Shown here one piece after another: positions 1 through 7,220 of a stretch of DNA of 64,000 nucleotides. Position 1 is the stretch's first letter. Each line of letters begins with the position of its first letter. The stretch spans positions 620,001 to 684,000 of the forward strand of contig JBAZFC010000001.1 of the NCBI GenBank assembly GCA_041653635.1, written 5' to 3'. A program made the translations under genes and the position numbers. This stretch comes from CAIXOA01 sp041653635 (GTDB lineage: Archaea; Micrarchaeota; Micrarchaeia; Anstonellales; Bilamarchaeaceae). The notes beneath the pieces are model-generated. The model did no database searches and was not told the DNA's origin. It saw only the letters and a program-made list of their open reading frames with translations.

Positions 1-1213
1 AGTTGCTTGCGGTCGGGTTCTGAAGTTCTATCCGTGTCACTCCGCCTGTTGCGTTGTGCTCCATTGCGGTGACATTCTGGCCGCTGATTGTGCTTCCGAC
101 CTGGATCTCTTGTGCGTCGTCCAGTTGCACCCTGACCCTTCCGTCCGAAGAAACCTCAACGCGTGCCGCGACATTCCTCCCGTGCTCATCTGTGAACACT
201 TGGACCTGGAAGCCTTGTTCGAACACTACATGGCGTACGCCCGCCGTTCCGCCGAGTTCAACCCAGCAGTCGACAACGTAGTGGTTGTCCGAAGCCCTGC
301 GCACAGGAGTCCCGAAATTCATGATCACGTCGCTGCCTGTAGACAGTATGGACTGGTTTGCCGCCACTTCGGTCGCAGGCAGGTCCCTCTTCCCAACCCA
401 CATCGTGCCGGTTGCGGTGTTCTCTATTCTCTCCCACATCTGCCCCTGTATCTCTATCTGTGCGCCGAATGGCTGCACAGTCTGCATTATCGCAGGTGAG
501 AATGTGGAAATTTCCCTGGAGTCTGTGCGGGTTATGGTTTGGCAGGTTGCATCCGACCGGTCAGGAGTTTCTCCAGTCTCCTTCACAAAGGTTGTGACAG
601 TCTGCCGCACGCCATCAGTGTGCGTTACCGTGTGTGGGGCAGGACCCGGCACTTCCCGGTCCACGGTAGTGCACTGGTCCCATTCAAAGCTTCCGAGAAG
701 CGCCTTGGGGGTACCATCAGCGGTAACCGCCTCTGCGCAGAGCTTCACGCTCACCGGAGTGTCGTCCGGAAGCGTTGCGGATGCTTCGTCGCCATCGCCA
801 AGGTTTGCCCTCTGGCTAAGCGTGCCGTCCCTCGGGTCTGAGATGGATGATATTGGCCTGCCCCTGGAGTCAACGAGCCACAGGGTGCTCTCTCCGTCCC
901 CAACTTCAATAACTTGGACCCTGTACTCTTCACCGCCTATTTTCCTTGTCTCACCTGCGCCGATTGCCTCGACACTGAGTGGCAGGTTGCTTGTCCTGGA
1001 ATTTAGTTTGCCAATGCCGGCGCACGGGTCAGCATCTTCAGCGCATGCAGCGCCTGTGACGATAACTGCTGCTCCTGCTATTAGGAGCCTTGCGCCCCAG
1101 TTCGGGCTGCGCCCTACGTTGCCGACAGATTTTATATCCCGCACCTGTGGGGTCGGCTGAACAGTCTGTCCCCCAGCGGGTGCATTTGGTTTTTCAGTTG
1201 CAGTTGTCATCAT
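1..1213 (-). CDS. Membrane-anchored extracellular protein, partial (C-terminus beyond window)
   Basis: The minus-strand frame is open from the start codon to the left edge (about 403 codons, no stop), so only the N-terminal part is seen. Two ATGs lie in tandem (1213 and 1210); a GGTG motif just before them favours 1210. A polar N-terminus of about 40 residues rich in Pro, Gln and Thr precedes one hydrophobic segment (ARLLIAGAAVIVTGAAC, about residues 41-57). After it comes a long Thr/Val/Asp-rich region with beta-strand character and scattered cysteines, which I infer lies outside the cell. The phrases STLWLVDSRG and EYRVQVIEV recall archaeal S-layer-type domains, but I cannot assign a family. 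The hydrophobic segment could be a signal anchor or a poor lipobox. A TATA-like AAATTATAT lies about 25 bases upstream. Confidence 0.75.
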   Translation of the reverse strand, partial: MMTTATEKPNAPAGGQTVQPTPQVRDIKSVGNVGRSPNWGARLLIAGAAVIVTGAACAEDADPCAGIGKLNSRTSNLPLSVEAIGAGETRKIGGEEYRVQVIEVGDGESTLWLVDSRGRPISSISDPRDGTLSQRANLGDGDEASATLPDDTPVSVKLCAEAVTADGTPKALLGSFEWDQCTTVDREVPGPAPHTVTHTDGVRQTVTTFVKETGETPDRSDATCQTITRTDSREISTFSPAIMQTVQPFGAQIEIQGQMWERIENTATGTMWVGKRDLPATEVAANQSILSTGSDVIMNFGTPVRRASDNHYVVDCWVELGGTAGVRHVVFEQGFQVQVFTDEHGRNVAARVEVSSDGRVRVQLDDAQEIQVGSTISGQNVTAMEHNATGGVTRIELQNPTASN

Positions 1214-1285
1214 TTCACCATTTTACACAAGTAGATATAATTTATCCCACATAACCTTTTTAAAGGTTGGCGTTTTTGTTATTTC
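1214..1285. promoter_or_regulatory. Divergent promoter region
   Basis: This 72-base AT-rich gap separates a minus-strand surface-protein gene from a plus-strand methyltransferase gene. Read on the minus strand it has AAATTATAT around 1232-1243. Read on the plus strand it has TTTTTAAAGG around 1257-1266, some 25 bases before the ATG at 1286. Both suit archaeal TATA boxes of nearly leaderless transcripts. Confidence 0.5.
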
Positions 1286-1858
1286 ATGAAGAATCTGGAA
1301 GTAAGGGTTCCGCACATTCTTCGGAAGCTGAGGCGCGGGCCGTCGGTCATGCTCCCCAAAGACGTGGGGATGATTGTTTCCTACACCTGCCTGGGGAAGG
1401 ATTCCCTCGTCGTGGATGCGGGCGCGGGGACGGGCTTCAATGCAATAATGCTGGGAAGGATAGCCAAGAAAGTAGTGTCTTATGAAAGGAGGGAAGAATT
1501 CGCAAAATTGGCGGCGGAGAACGTGAAGTCCCTAGGGATGAAGAATGTGAAAATAAAGAACGCGGACATAATAGAAGGAATAGAGGAAAAGGACTTGGAC
1601 CTCGTCACGCTGGACATGCCGGAATCCGAGAAGGTTGTCCCGCTTGCGCATGCCGCGCTGAAGGAGGGCGGCTACTGCGTCGGCTATCTGCCGAACATTG
1701 AGCAGGCGAAGGAGTTCTACATGGAGGCGCAGAAATCCTTCAGGGAAGTTTTCATGCTTGAGAATATCGTGAGAGAATACGAGGTGCGGGATTTCGGGGT
1801 GAGGCCCAAGCATGTCGGGCTGATGCACACCGCATACCTTGTGTTCGCCAGAAAATAG
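1286..1858 (+). CDS. trmI: tRNA (adenine-N1)-methyltransferase, TrmI family
   Basis: Predicted SAM-dependent enzyme making m1A57/58 in the T-loop of tRNA. The Rossmann motif VVDAGAGTGFN lies at residues 42-52, the motif IV-like LDMPES near residue 110, and the family C-terminus RPKHVGLMHTAYLVFARK is intact. At 190 residues it is shorter than the roughly 250 of thermophilic archaeal TrmI, because most of the N-terminal beta-domain is missing; only about 25 residues precede the catalytic domain. The TATA about 25 bases upstream suggests a leaderless message. It ends 40 bases before tRNA-Ala(UGC), a likely substrate class. Family assignment is firm; the exact target adenine is inferred. Confidence 0.88.
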   Translation: MKNLEVRVPHILRKLRRGPSVMLPKDVGMIVSYTCLGKDSLVVDAGAGTGFNAIMLGRIAKKVVSYERREEFAKLAAENVKSLGMKNVKIKNADIIEGIEEKDLDLVTLDMPESEKVVPLAHAALKEGGYCVGYLPNIEQAKEFYMEAQKSFREVFMLENIVREYEVRDFGVRPKHVGLMHTAYLVFARK

Positions 1859-1898
1859 TTTTGTTTATAAGGAAATATGCAGCCATTATATCTTCTAC

Positions 1899-1970
1899 GG
1901 GCTTGTAGCTCAGCAGTAGAGCGCTCGCCTTGCACGCGAGAGGCCGGGGGTGCGAATCCCCCCAAGTCCA
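1899..1970 (+). tRNA. tRNA-Ala (anticodon UGC)
   Basis: The cloverleaf is complete: acceptor GGGCTTG/CAAGTCC including the alanine identity pair G3-U70, D arm GCTC...GAGC, anticodon stem CTCGC/GCGAG with loop CTTGCAC, and a T arm of GGGGG/CCCCC. The discriminator is A and CCA is not encoded. A TATA-like GTTTATAAG lies about 32 bases upstream. The gene closely resembles the tRNA-Ala(CGC) gene at 2621. Confidence 0.96.
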
Positions 1971-1978
1971 TGGTCAAA

Positions 1979-2248
1979 ATGGGAAAGCTGGAAGAGTTGG
2001 AGCACGAGATAAACAGGATAAAGGAGCGCAACGCGCGTGTGGAGGGGGACAAGGCATGGGAAACCAGCTTCGCCCGCCGCGCAATAATAACGTGCGGCAC
2101 ATACGTGTTCGCTGCATTGTTCCTGCTTGCCATAGACGCCCCAAACCCGTTCCTCGCGGCACTTGTTCCTACAGCGGGCTTTTTGCTTTCCACCCTCACA
2201 CTGCCCTTCCTGAAAGGCAGGTGGCTCAGGAAACGCAGGACGGGATGA
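1979..2248 (+). CDS. Small two-helix membrane protein, function unknown
   Basis: An 89-residue protein with a charged, probably coiled-coil N-terminus (EELEHEINRIKERNARVEG, residues 4-22), then two membrane segments (about 37-54 and 57-77) joined by a short DAPNPF turn, and a basic end (KGRWLRKRRTG). The frame is open upstream into tRNA-Ala, so an ATG at 1970 overlapping the tRNA discriminator base is possible; 1979 is the first start wholly outside the tRNA. No family recognised. Confidence 0.7.
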   Translation: MGKLEELEHEINRIKERNARVEGDKAWETSFARRAIITCGTYVFAALFLLAIDAPNPFLAALVPTAGFLLSTLTLPFLKGRWLRKRRTG

Positions 2249-2289
2249 TGCTTCTTTTAAAAACCTATTATGGCTAATCTTTTTCTCAC

Positions 2290-2378
2290 GGGGATGTGGC
2301 GTAACTTGGTAGCGCGGCAGGCTCCAGGTCTTCGCAAGAAGAAACCTGCATGCTAGGGTTCAAATCCCTACATCCCCA
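2290..2378 (+). tRNA. tRNA-Trp (anticodon CCA) with a 16-base intron
   Basis: The acceptor GGGGATG/CATCCCC pairs perfectly, and the D arm (GCG/CGC) and T arm (TAGGG/CCCTA) are normal. The anticodon stem is GCAGG (2317-2321) with CCTGC (2345-2349). The 23 bases between them equal a 7-base loop CTCCAG-A plus a 16-base insert at 2328-2343, the canonical 37/38 intron site. The insert folds as TCTTC-GCAA-GAAGA. Splicing would need the archaeal tRNA endonuclease and RtcB ligase; archease, which activates RtcB, is encoded at 4398. TTTTAAAAACC about 28 bases upstream is a good TATA box. Confidence 0.9.
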
Positions 2379-2432
2379 AGAAAGGGTTAAAAACAAGAAG
2401 GGACAGAATTTATCCCGCATAAGGTGCAGGCT

Positions 2433-2609
2433 ATGGCTTCTCAAACACTCAACAGTTTTGAACTCGCAAGGCTCATGGGCGCCAGGGCGCTCCAGCTGGC
2501 GTTGGGCGCGCCGCCGCTCATAAAGACCGCGCCGGAGATGGCTTTCCTTGACGTGGCAAGGCAGGAGTTCGACAAGGGCGTCATTCCACTGGCGGTCTAT
2601 AAGGATTGA
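2433..2609 (+). CDS. rpoK: DNA-directed RNA polymerase subunit K (Rpb6 homologue)
   Basis: This 58-residue protein matches the RpoK core: FELARLMGARALQLALGAPP, then an internal Leu-Ile-Lys, and the end EFDKGVIPLAVYKD. RpoK is the archaeal omega/Rpb6 counterpart that clamps the largest polymerase subunit during assembly. The ATG at 2433 is chosen because AAGGTG lies 9 bases upstream and a TATA-like AATTTATCC about 25 bases upstream; an in-frame ATG at 2424 sits on the AAGGTG motif itself. rpoK usually lies in an rpoN-S2 cluster; here it stands alone between tRNA genes. Confidence 0.93.
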   Translation: MASQTLNSFELARLMGARALQLALGAPPLIKTAPEMAFLDVARQEFDKGVIPLAVYKD

Positions 2610-2620
2610 TTTTTTCTCCC

Positions 2621-2692
2621 GGGCTTGTAGCTCAGCAGCAGAGCGCTCCGTTCGCATCGGAGAGGCCGGGGGTGCGAATCCCCCCAAGTCCA
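2621..2692 (+). tRNA. tRNA-Ala (anticodon CGC)
   Basis: Same acceptor as the UGC gene (GGGCTTG/CAAGTCC with G3-U70), anticodon stem CTCCG/CGGAG and loop TTCGCAT. CCA is not encoded. It differs from the copy at 1899 mainly in the anticodon arm, which suggests duplication followed by anticodon change. A TATA-like TCTATAAGG at 2596-2604 lies inside the end of rpoK. Confidence 0.95.
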
Positions 2693-2780
2693 TTGTCAAA
2701 AACTCAGAGGGAAACAACTCGCACATCTCCTTACGTATTTTTACTGCACCAAAATGCGTGAATTCCCTTCTCGGAGGGCG

Positions 2781-2796
2781 TGTAACCATGGTTACA
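2781..2796. repeat. Perfect 16-base palindrome TGTAACCATGGTTACA
   Basis: A perfect palindrome in the 200-base gap between tRNA-Ala(CGC) and the zinc-ribbon gene. A copy with one mismatch is at 4801-4816. No other copy was noticed in the window. Symmetry and size suit a dimeric DNA-binding protein; nothing shows which one. The rest of 2693-2892 is AT-rich, with a TATA-like CTTTTAAAAC at 2852-2861 for the next gene. Confidence 0.6.
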
Positions 2797-2892
2797 AGTT
2801 GTGTCTTTTCCTCAACTTTTGTTAAATTAAAATACTGACGTAAAATTCAACTCTTTTAAAACTACTATACGCATACACTGCGGTGCGTTCCA

Positions 2893-3006
2893 ATGACCGC
2901 GGATGAGAAAATAAAGAAAGGCGTTTGCCCTGTTTGCGACTCAAGCCTCGTCTTTCAGGAGGGCTGCAAGGCCTGCTTCTCCTGCGGCTGGGAAGCCTGC
3001 AGCTGA
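2893..3006 (+). CDS. 37-residue zinc-ribbon protein
   Basis: A very short frame with two cysteine pairs, CPVC at residues 12-15 and CKACFSC at 25-31, plus a final cysteine near the C-terminus. The pattern EGCKACFSCGW resembles the zinc ribbon ending B12-dependent ribonucleotide reductases, but here it stands alone. GGTG lies 7 bases before the ATG and a TATA box about 30 bases before. Its last 52 bases overlap, in antisense, the end of the DHH phosphoesterase gene. The start, spaced cysteines and promoter make it credible; function unknown. Confidence 0.72.
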   Translation: MTADEKIKKGVCPVCDSSLVFQEGCKACFSCGWEACS

Positions 3007-4346
3007 TTGATAACCTCTTCCAGCACCTCTTTTGTATATCCCCTCTTTATCCTCAGCGATGCCGCGCGGCCATGCCCTCCCCCGCTCTCTATGAAGCTTC
3101 CCATCTTTGCCTTCACCGCTTCTATTACGCTGCTTGCGTTCATTCCCCTCAGGACCGCATCCTCGTTCAGCCGGAAGGATATGCCGCCGTCCCACACGCC
3201 CAGCACGACCACCGGCCCCTCGTGCATCACGAGCTCGAAGGCGCGGGAGGTGAGCTTCCCCTTCCCGGGGAACTCGCGCGAGCTGACCTTGTCAAAATCC
3301 ACGGTGTAGACGGCGACCGGGCCCTCTATCCGCTTCTTCATCATCTTCCCCACCTCTTCCTTCACGCGTTCCATCCTCTCGCGCGCCTGGAAAAGTATGG
3401 ATGCATACAATTCCTTGTCGCCCATCGCGTGCTCGTAGAACTCCAGCCTGTTGCCGAACTCCGCGTAAGTGGCCATGTAATCTATCACCAGCGCCCTCTC
3501 CCTGTCCGCGTCGGAAAGGGGCATTATTCCGCTCTTGTCCCCGGCGCACGCAATCTTCGCCAACTCATCCATCCCATCCTTTCCGCACGCGCGCGCAACC
3601 TCGCAGCACAGGTATCCCGCTGGATAGGTGGATGCCTCCTCCTCTTCGCTCACAGCCCACGGGCTCAGGAAGGCGGAGCAGATGCCCTCCACGCCCTTCT
3701 CCGGCGGGTGGTGGTCTATGAGCATTATCTCCGCTCCTCCTGCCTTCAGTATCTGGAGCCCCTCCCTGCTGTCCTCGCCGCTTCCGCAGTCCACAATCAC
3801 CACGAGCGGGCTCCTCTCGTACCTTATGACATTCACGTCCCGCATCGCGTCCGCAACGCGATATAGGGCGGAATTCTGCTGGTGGCTCTGCACATTCCCC
3901 AATATCTTAGTAATGGCAAGCGCACCTGCAACCCCGTCCGCATCGTTGTGGAATTTCAAAAGTATGAAGCGCCCCAGCTTCCTCGCCGCAATCAACTTCC
4001 TTGCCGCAAGCTCAACCCTCCCCCGCAGCTTCTCCATCAATCCGTCCGCGAGGAATTTTTCATGGCTTACCGCAGCGTTCTCCTCAGCCATCTTCAGCAC
4101 GGAGGCATACGCCGCGGGCCTCCTTTCCATTTTTTCCGGCTTCAGCACAAGGAAGCCGCGGTCGCTCACCACGGTTCCGCTTGCAAAATACGCATCCCCT
4201 ATCTTGTAGAATTCGCGCGAATGGAATTCTATTTCCGCCTCCCCATCAGTTAGGATGTAAATGGTGCCGTCACGGCCTTTCTTCGCGGAGGACACAACGC
4301 ATTCCGCCTCAACGCGCTTCCCCTCGCCAAGATTCCTGAAACCCAT
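2955..4346 (-). CDS. DHH-family phosphoesterase (RecJ/GAN-like)
   Basis: A 463-residue member of the DHH/DHHA1 superfamily. A small N-terminal beta-rich domain (about 1-75) precedes the DHH domain with KFHNDADG (131-138; the common DHDG is NDADG here), VDCGSG and the defining LIDHHPPE. The DHHA1 nucleotide-contact motif SGGGHGRAAS is near the C-terminus. Such archaeal proteins are Mn-dependent exonucleases or phosphodiesterases, including the GINS-associated nuclease. The ATG at 4346 is used because upstream in-frame codons run into the archease promoter. Whether it acts on DNA, RNA or a small nucleotide cannot be told. Confidence 0.85.
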   Translation of the reverse strand: MGFRNLGEGKRVEAECVVSSAKKGRDGTIYILTDGEAEIEFHSREFYKIGDAYFASGTVVSDRGFLVLKPEKMERRPAAYASVLKMAEENAAVSHEKFLADGLMEKLRGRVELAARKLIAARKLGRFILLKFHNDADGVAGALAITKILGNVQSHQQNSALYRVADAMRDVNVIRYERSPLVVIVDCGSGEDSREGLQILKAGGAEIMLIDHHPPEKGVEGICSAFLSPWAVSEEEEASTYPAGYLCCEVARACGKDGMDELAKIACAGDKSGIMPLSDADRERALVIDYMATYAEFGNRLEFYEHAMGDKELYASILFQARERMERVKEEVGKMMKKRIEGPVAVYTVDFDKVSSREFPGKGKLTSRAFELVMHEGPVVVLGVWDGGISFRLNEDAVLRGMNASSVIEAVKAKMGSFIESGGGHGRAASLRIKRGYTKEVLEEVINQLQASQPQEKQALQPS

Positions 4347-4397
4347 GCATCCAATTTGTCCCGAATAATTAAAAAAGCAAAAAGGATAGATGCAACC

Positions 4398-4793
4398 ATG
4401 CACAGGTTCCTTGAGCACACCTCCGATGCCTTCCTTGAGGCGAAGGCAAGGACATTTTCCGCGGCGGTGAAGGATGCCATGGAAGGAACTTTTGAGCTCA
4501 TAGGAAAAGGGAAAAAGGAAGAAACAGAAATTGAAATCTCCTCTTCCGCGGACGAGCTTCCCCGCTTAATCCTAAAGCTTCTGGAAACCTTGGTGGTGGA
4601 ATGCGAGCTGAGGAAAATCTCGCCCGTGCGCACGGAAATCCTGGAGGCGGATGAGGAAAAGAAAAAAGTGCGCGCGAAAATCTACGGGGAGAAGAAAGTC
4701 CCAAAGAACATAATCAAGGCAGTTACCTATCACATGCTTGAAGTGAAAAAAGAGAAATCATCCTGGATAATACGTGTATTGTTTGATATTTGA
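4398..4793 (+). CDS. Archease (RtcB ligase activator)
   Basis: The 131-residue protein has the archease opening RFLEHTSDAFLEAKA with its metal-binding acidic residues, a central DELPRLILKLLETLVVE segment, and the family signature KAVTYHMLEVKKE near the end. Archease speeds guanylylation and turnover of the tRNA-splicing ligase RtcB; no RtcB is in this window. The ATG at 4398 gives the normal archease N-terminus, and the longer frame from 4356 would start inside the promoter (AATTAAAAAAG). The intron-containing tRNA-Trp 2 kb away is a plausible client of the pathway. Confidence 0.93.
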   Translation: MHRFLEHTSDAFLEAKARTFSAAVKDAMEGTFELIGKGKKEETEIEISSSADELPRLILKLLETLVVECELRKISPVRTEILEADEEKKKVRAKIYGEKKVPKNIIKAVTYHMLEVKKEKSSWIIRVLFDI

Positions 4794-4800
4794 AACTAAT

Positions 4801-4816
4801 TGTAGCCATGGTTACA
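4801..4816. repeat. Second copy of the 16-base palindrome, one mismatch
   Basis: TGTAGCCATGGTTACA differs at one base from the perfect palindrome at 2781. It lies between the convergent ends of archease and purN and covers the purN stop codon. Confidence 0.5.
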
Positions 4817-5423
4817 ACCGGGGCTCAAACCTCACTTTCCTCCCTTCCACAATATACCTGCCCTTGGAAAAATTAGAAACCACTTTCCTCATCGTCTCGT
4901 GCTCATAAGGGAGAATCCTCTCCGAAACCTCGTGCGCATCCTTGCAGTCCCCTATATACACCGGAGTCTGCTCTATAATCGGCCCGGTGTCCGTCCCCTC
5001 ATCCACGAAATGTATAGTGCACCCGCTCACCTTCACCCCGTGCTCAAACGCCTGCTTCTGCGCATCCAACCCGGGAAAAGAGGGAAGAAGCGCCGGATGT
5101 ATGTTAATCATCCTCCCCCTGAACTTCTCAATCAATTCCTTTCCCACTATCCTCATGTACCCCGCAAGCACGACCAAATCCACTTTCTTTGCCTCCAGTA
5201 TCTCCGCTATCTTCCTGTTCATCTCCCCGTTGTTCGCAAAATCCTTCCTCTCCACTATGAAATAAGGCACGCCGTTCGCCTGCGCCCTCTCAACCGCGCC
5301 TGCCTCAGGCTTGTCCACAACCAGCGCCACAATCCCCCCGTCTATCTCCTTGCCCTTTATCCCGTCTATTATTGACTGGAAATTGCTCCCCCTTCCGCTT
5401 GCAAGCACGCCTATTTTGATCAT
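4812..5423 (-). CDS. purN: Phosphoribosylglycinamide formyltransferase
   Basis: PurN transfers formyl from N10-formyl-tetrahydrofolate to GAR, the third step of purine synthesis. All key parts are present in 203 residues: ASGRGSN (8-14), NIHPALLPSFPG with catalytic Asn107 and His109, and FVDEGTDTGPII with Asp145. Its start overlaps the end of fau1 by four bases (ATGA), so the two are translationally coupled. The upstream folate genes fau1 and folC supply and retain its cofactor. Confidence 0.96.
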   Translation of the reverse strand: MIKIGVLASGRGSNFQSIIDGIKGKEIDGGIVALVVDKPEAGAVERAQANGVPYFIVERKDFANNGEMNRKIAEILEAKKVDLVVLAGYMRIVGKELIEKFRGRMINIHPALLPSFPGLDAQKQAFEHGVKVSGCTIHFVDEGTDTGPIIEQTPVYIGDCKDAHEVSERILPYEHETMRKVVSNFSKGRYIVEGRKVRFEPRL

Positions 5424-5980
5424 TTTCCCACCCTTATAATCTCCTTATTAGTAATTATAATATTAAGCGGAACATCGTGCGCCTCTACCGGCACATGGTC
5501 AACAACCTGGAAATCAAAGCATAAACCCACTAATGTTTTCGGCTTCGGCCCCGCACCATTGAGATACCTGTCATAATAACCCTTCCCCATCCCCAGCCGG
5601 TTCCCTTTCCTGTCCGCAGCCGCAAGGGGCATAATCATCAGGTCAATCCCGCTCCCCGCAAATTCCGAGCCCACCGGCTCCATTATCCCATACGGCCCGC
5701 GCACCATCTTCCCATTCTTCTCGTAATACACAAATCTCAAATTCTTCTCCTTCACAACCGGAAGCAGCACCTCCTTCGCATGCGCCGCCTCCTCAACCAT
5801 CGCCCACGTGTCCACCTCATCTTTTTTGGACAGATAGAACGCCACATTTTTCGCATTATGGAATTCCTCCAAATCAAAAAGCCGCTCCATTATGCGCTTG
5901 CTCATCTCATGCTTCTCTTCGTCGGGCATTCCCTTCCTGAGCGCAAGCATCCTGCCTCTTAATTCTTCCTTCCCGCTCAT
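5420..5980 (-). CDS. 5-formyltetrahydrofolate cyclo-ligase
   Basis: Converts 5-formyl-THF to 5,10-methenyl-THF with ATP. The 186-residue protein has the N-terminal KEELRGRMLALRKGM, a middle VAFYLSKKDEVDT, and the signature NRLGMGKGYYDRYL with the glycine-rich ATP loop. The end (DVPLNIIITNKEIIRVGK) is the family's usual one. It lies in the nurA-folC-fau1-purN operon; its start overlaps the folC stop and its stop overlaps the purN start. Confidence 0.94.
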   Translation of the reverse strand: MSGKEELRGRMLALRKGMPDEEKHEMSKRIMERLFDLEEFHNAKNVAFYLSKKDEVDTWAMVEEAAHAKEVLLPVVKEKNLRFVYYEKNGKMVRGPYGIMEPVGSEFAGSGIDLMIMPLAAADRKGNRLGMGKGYYDRYLNGAGPKPKTLVGLCFDFQVVDHVPVEAHDVPLNIIITNKEIIRVGK

Positions 5981-7202
5981 AAGGCACCCAACTCCTTGTA
6001 CGCCTCCTTCATTATGTACAAACTTCCGGTCACGAGAACCATATCGTCCGCATCCGCTTCCCCAAGCGCCATCCCCATCGCCTCCCCCACGCTCTCCGCG
6101 ATTTCGCTTTCGCAGTATTTCCTTCCCTCTTCCAGCAATTTTTCCGGCTCCTCAGCCCTTTCCATGTCCACTTTTGCGAATATAAACTTATCAGCCACGC
6201 GCGAAAGTATCTGCAGCACCGCCTTCCAGTCCTTGTCCTTCATGCACCCGAACACAACTATCCTTTTCCGTTTCCCAAAACTCCCCAGGCTCTCCACGAG
6301 CGCCGAAGCCCCCCCGGGATTGTGCGCAACGTCCGCCACGACCAGGGGCTCCCTCCGCAGCACCTCCAATCTCCCGCGCAGCCGCGCCTTCTTCAGCCCG
6401 GAGCGTATGCTCCCTTCCCCAACCCCCAATTCCTCCGCGGCGCGCATCGCAAGCCCCGCATTCCGCACCTGGAATTTTCCCAGCATCCCAAGCTCCAGCC
6501 CTCCCATCCAGTTTTCCCGACATAATCAAAAGCCGTCCTCTCCTCCCCCACTTCCCTTTCCTCGCACTCAAAATCCTCATCATAAACATAAAGAGGCACG
6601 CCCACTTCCCTCGCCCTCCTCCTTATCGCCTCGTGCCCGCTTCCCGAAACGCACGGCCCGTTCTTGATTATGCCCGCCTTCTCGTACGCAATCTTATCCT
6701 CTGTATCCCCGAGCCATTCCCTGTGCTCCAGCGAAATGGAACTTATGGCCGATAATTTCTCCTTCACAACATTGGTCGCATCCAGCCTCCCGCCCATCCC
6801 CACCTCCATCACGGCCCAGTCCACGTGGTTCGCGGAAAAATAATCATATGCGCTCGCGGTTAGCGCCTCAAAATAAGTAATTTCATTCCCGGCATTGAGC
6901 CATCCCCTCGCCCTGCCCGCATACAGATCCAGCATCCCCTCCCCTATGCTCCTCCCGTTCACCTGTATGCGCTCCCCAAAATCCAAAAGATGCGGTGAAT
7001 AGTAGCTCCCCACCTTGAACCCCTCCTCCCGCAAAATCGCGCTGAGCATCGCAGCCACCGAACCCTTCCCGTTGCTCCCACCCACTAATATGACATTCAT
7101 ATTCTCCTGCGGATTCCCCCAGTCCGCAAGCATTTTTTCAACTCGCCCCAGCCCCGGCTTCCAGCCGAATTTTTCCAGGAACGAGAAAGGGTCTTTATCC
7201 AT
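5977..7202 (-). pseudogene. folC: Folylpolyglutamate/dihydrofolate synthase with one frameshift
   Basis: Two overlapping frames together make one Mur-ligase-type FolC of about 408 residues. The N-terminal part (from about 7202 down to 6512) has the P-loop VGGSNGKGSVAAML, then HLLDFGERIQVNG and the metal region MEVGMGGRLDATNVV. The C-terminal part (from about 6511 to 5977) has MLGKFQVRNAGLAMRAAEEL, then VADVAHNPGGA and a KDKDW segment. The frame changes at a run of four T on the plus strand (6512-6515). One extra base there would restore VGKNWMGGLELG. A homopolymer sequencing or assembly error is as likely as true inactivation. The ATG at 7202 follows a GGTGG site; an earlier in-frame ATG is at 7217. 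Confidence 0.85.
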
Positions 7203-7220
7203 GGACGCCACCCACATGCA

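Noticed and set aside
285..1160. 291-codon plus-strand frame at the left end
   Set aside because: Antisense to the open minus-strand surface-protein frame, which has a start, ribosome-binding site and promoter; the plus frame has none.
2286..2789. Minus-strand frame covering tRNA-Trp, rpoK and tRNA-Ala(CGC)
   Set aside because: It would overlap two structurally complete tRNA genes and rpoK.
2925..3866. 313-codon plus-strand frame opposite the DHH phosphoesterase
   Set aside because: Antisense to a gene with clear DHH and DHHA1 motifs; Leu/His/Pro-rich shadow composition.
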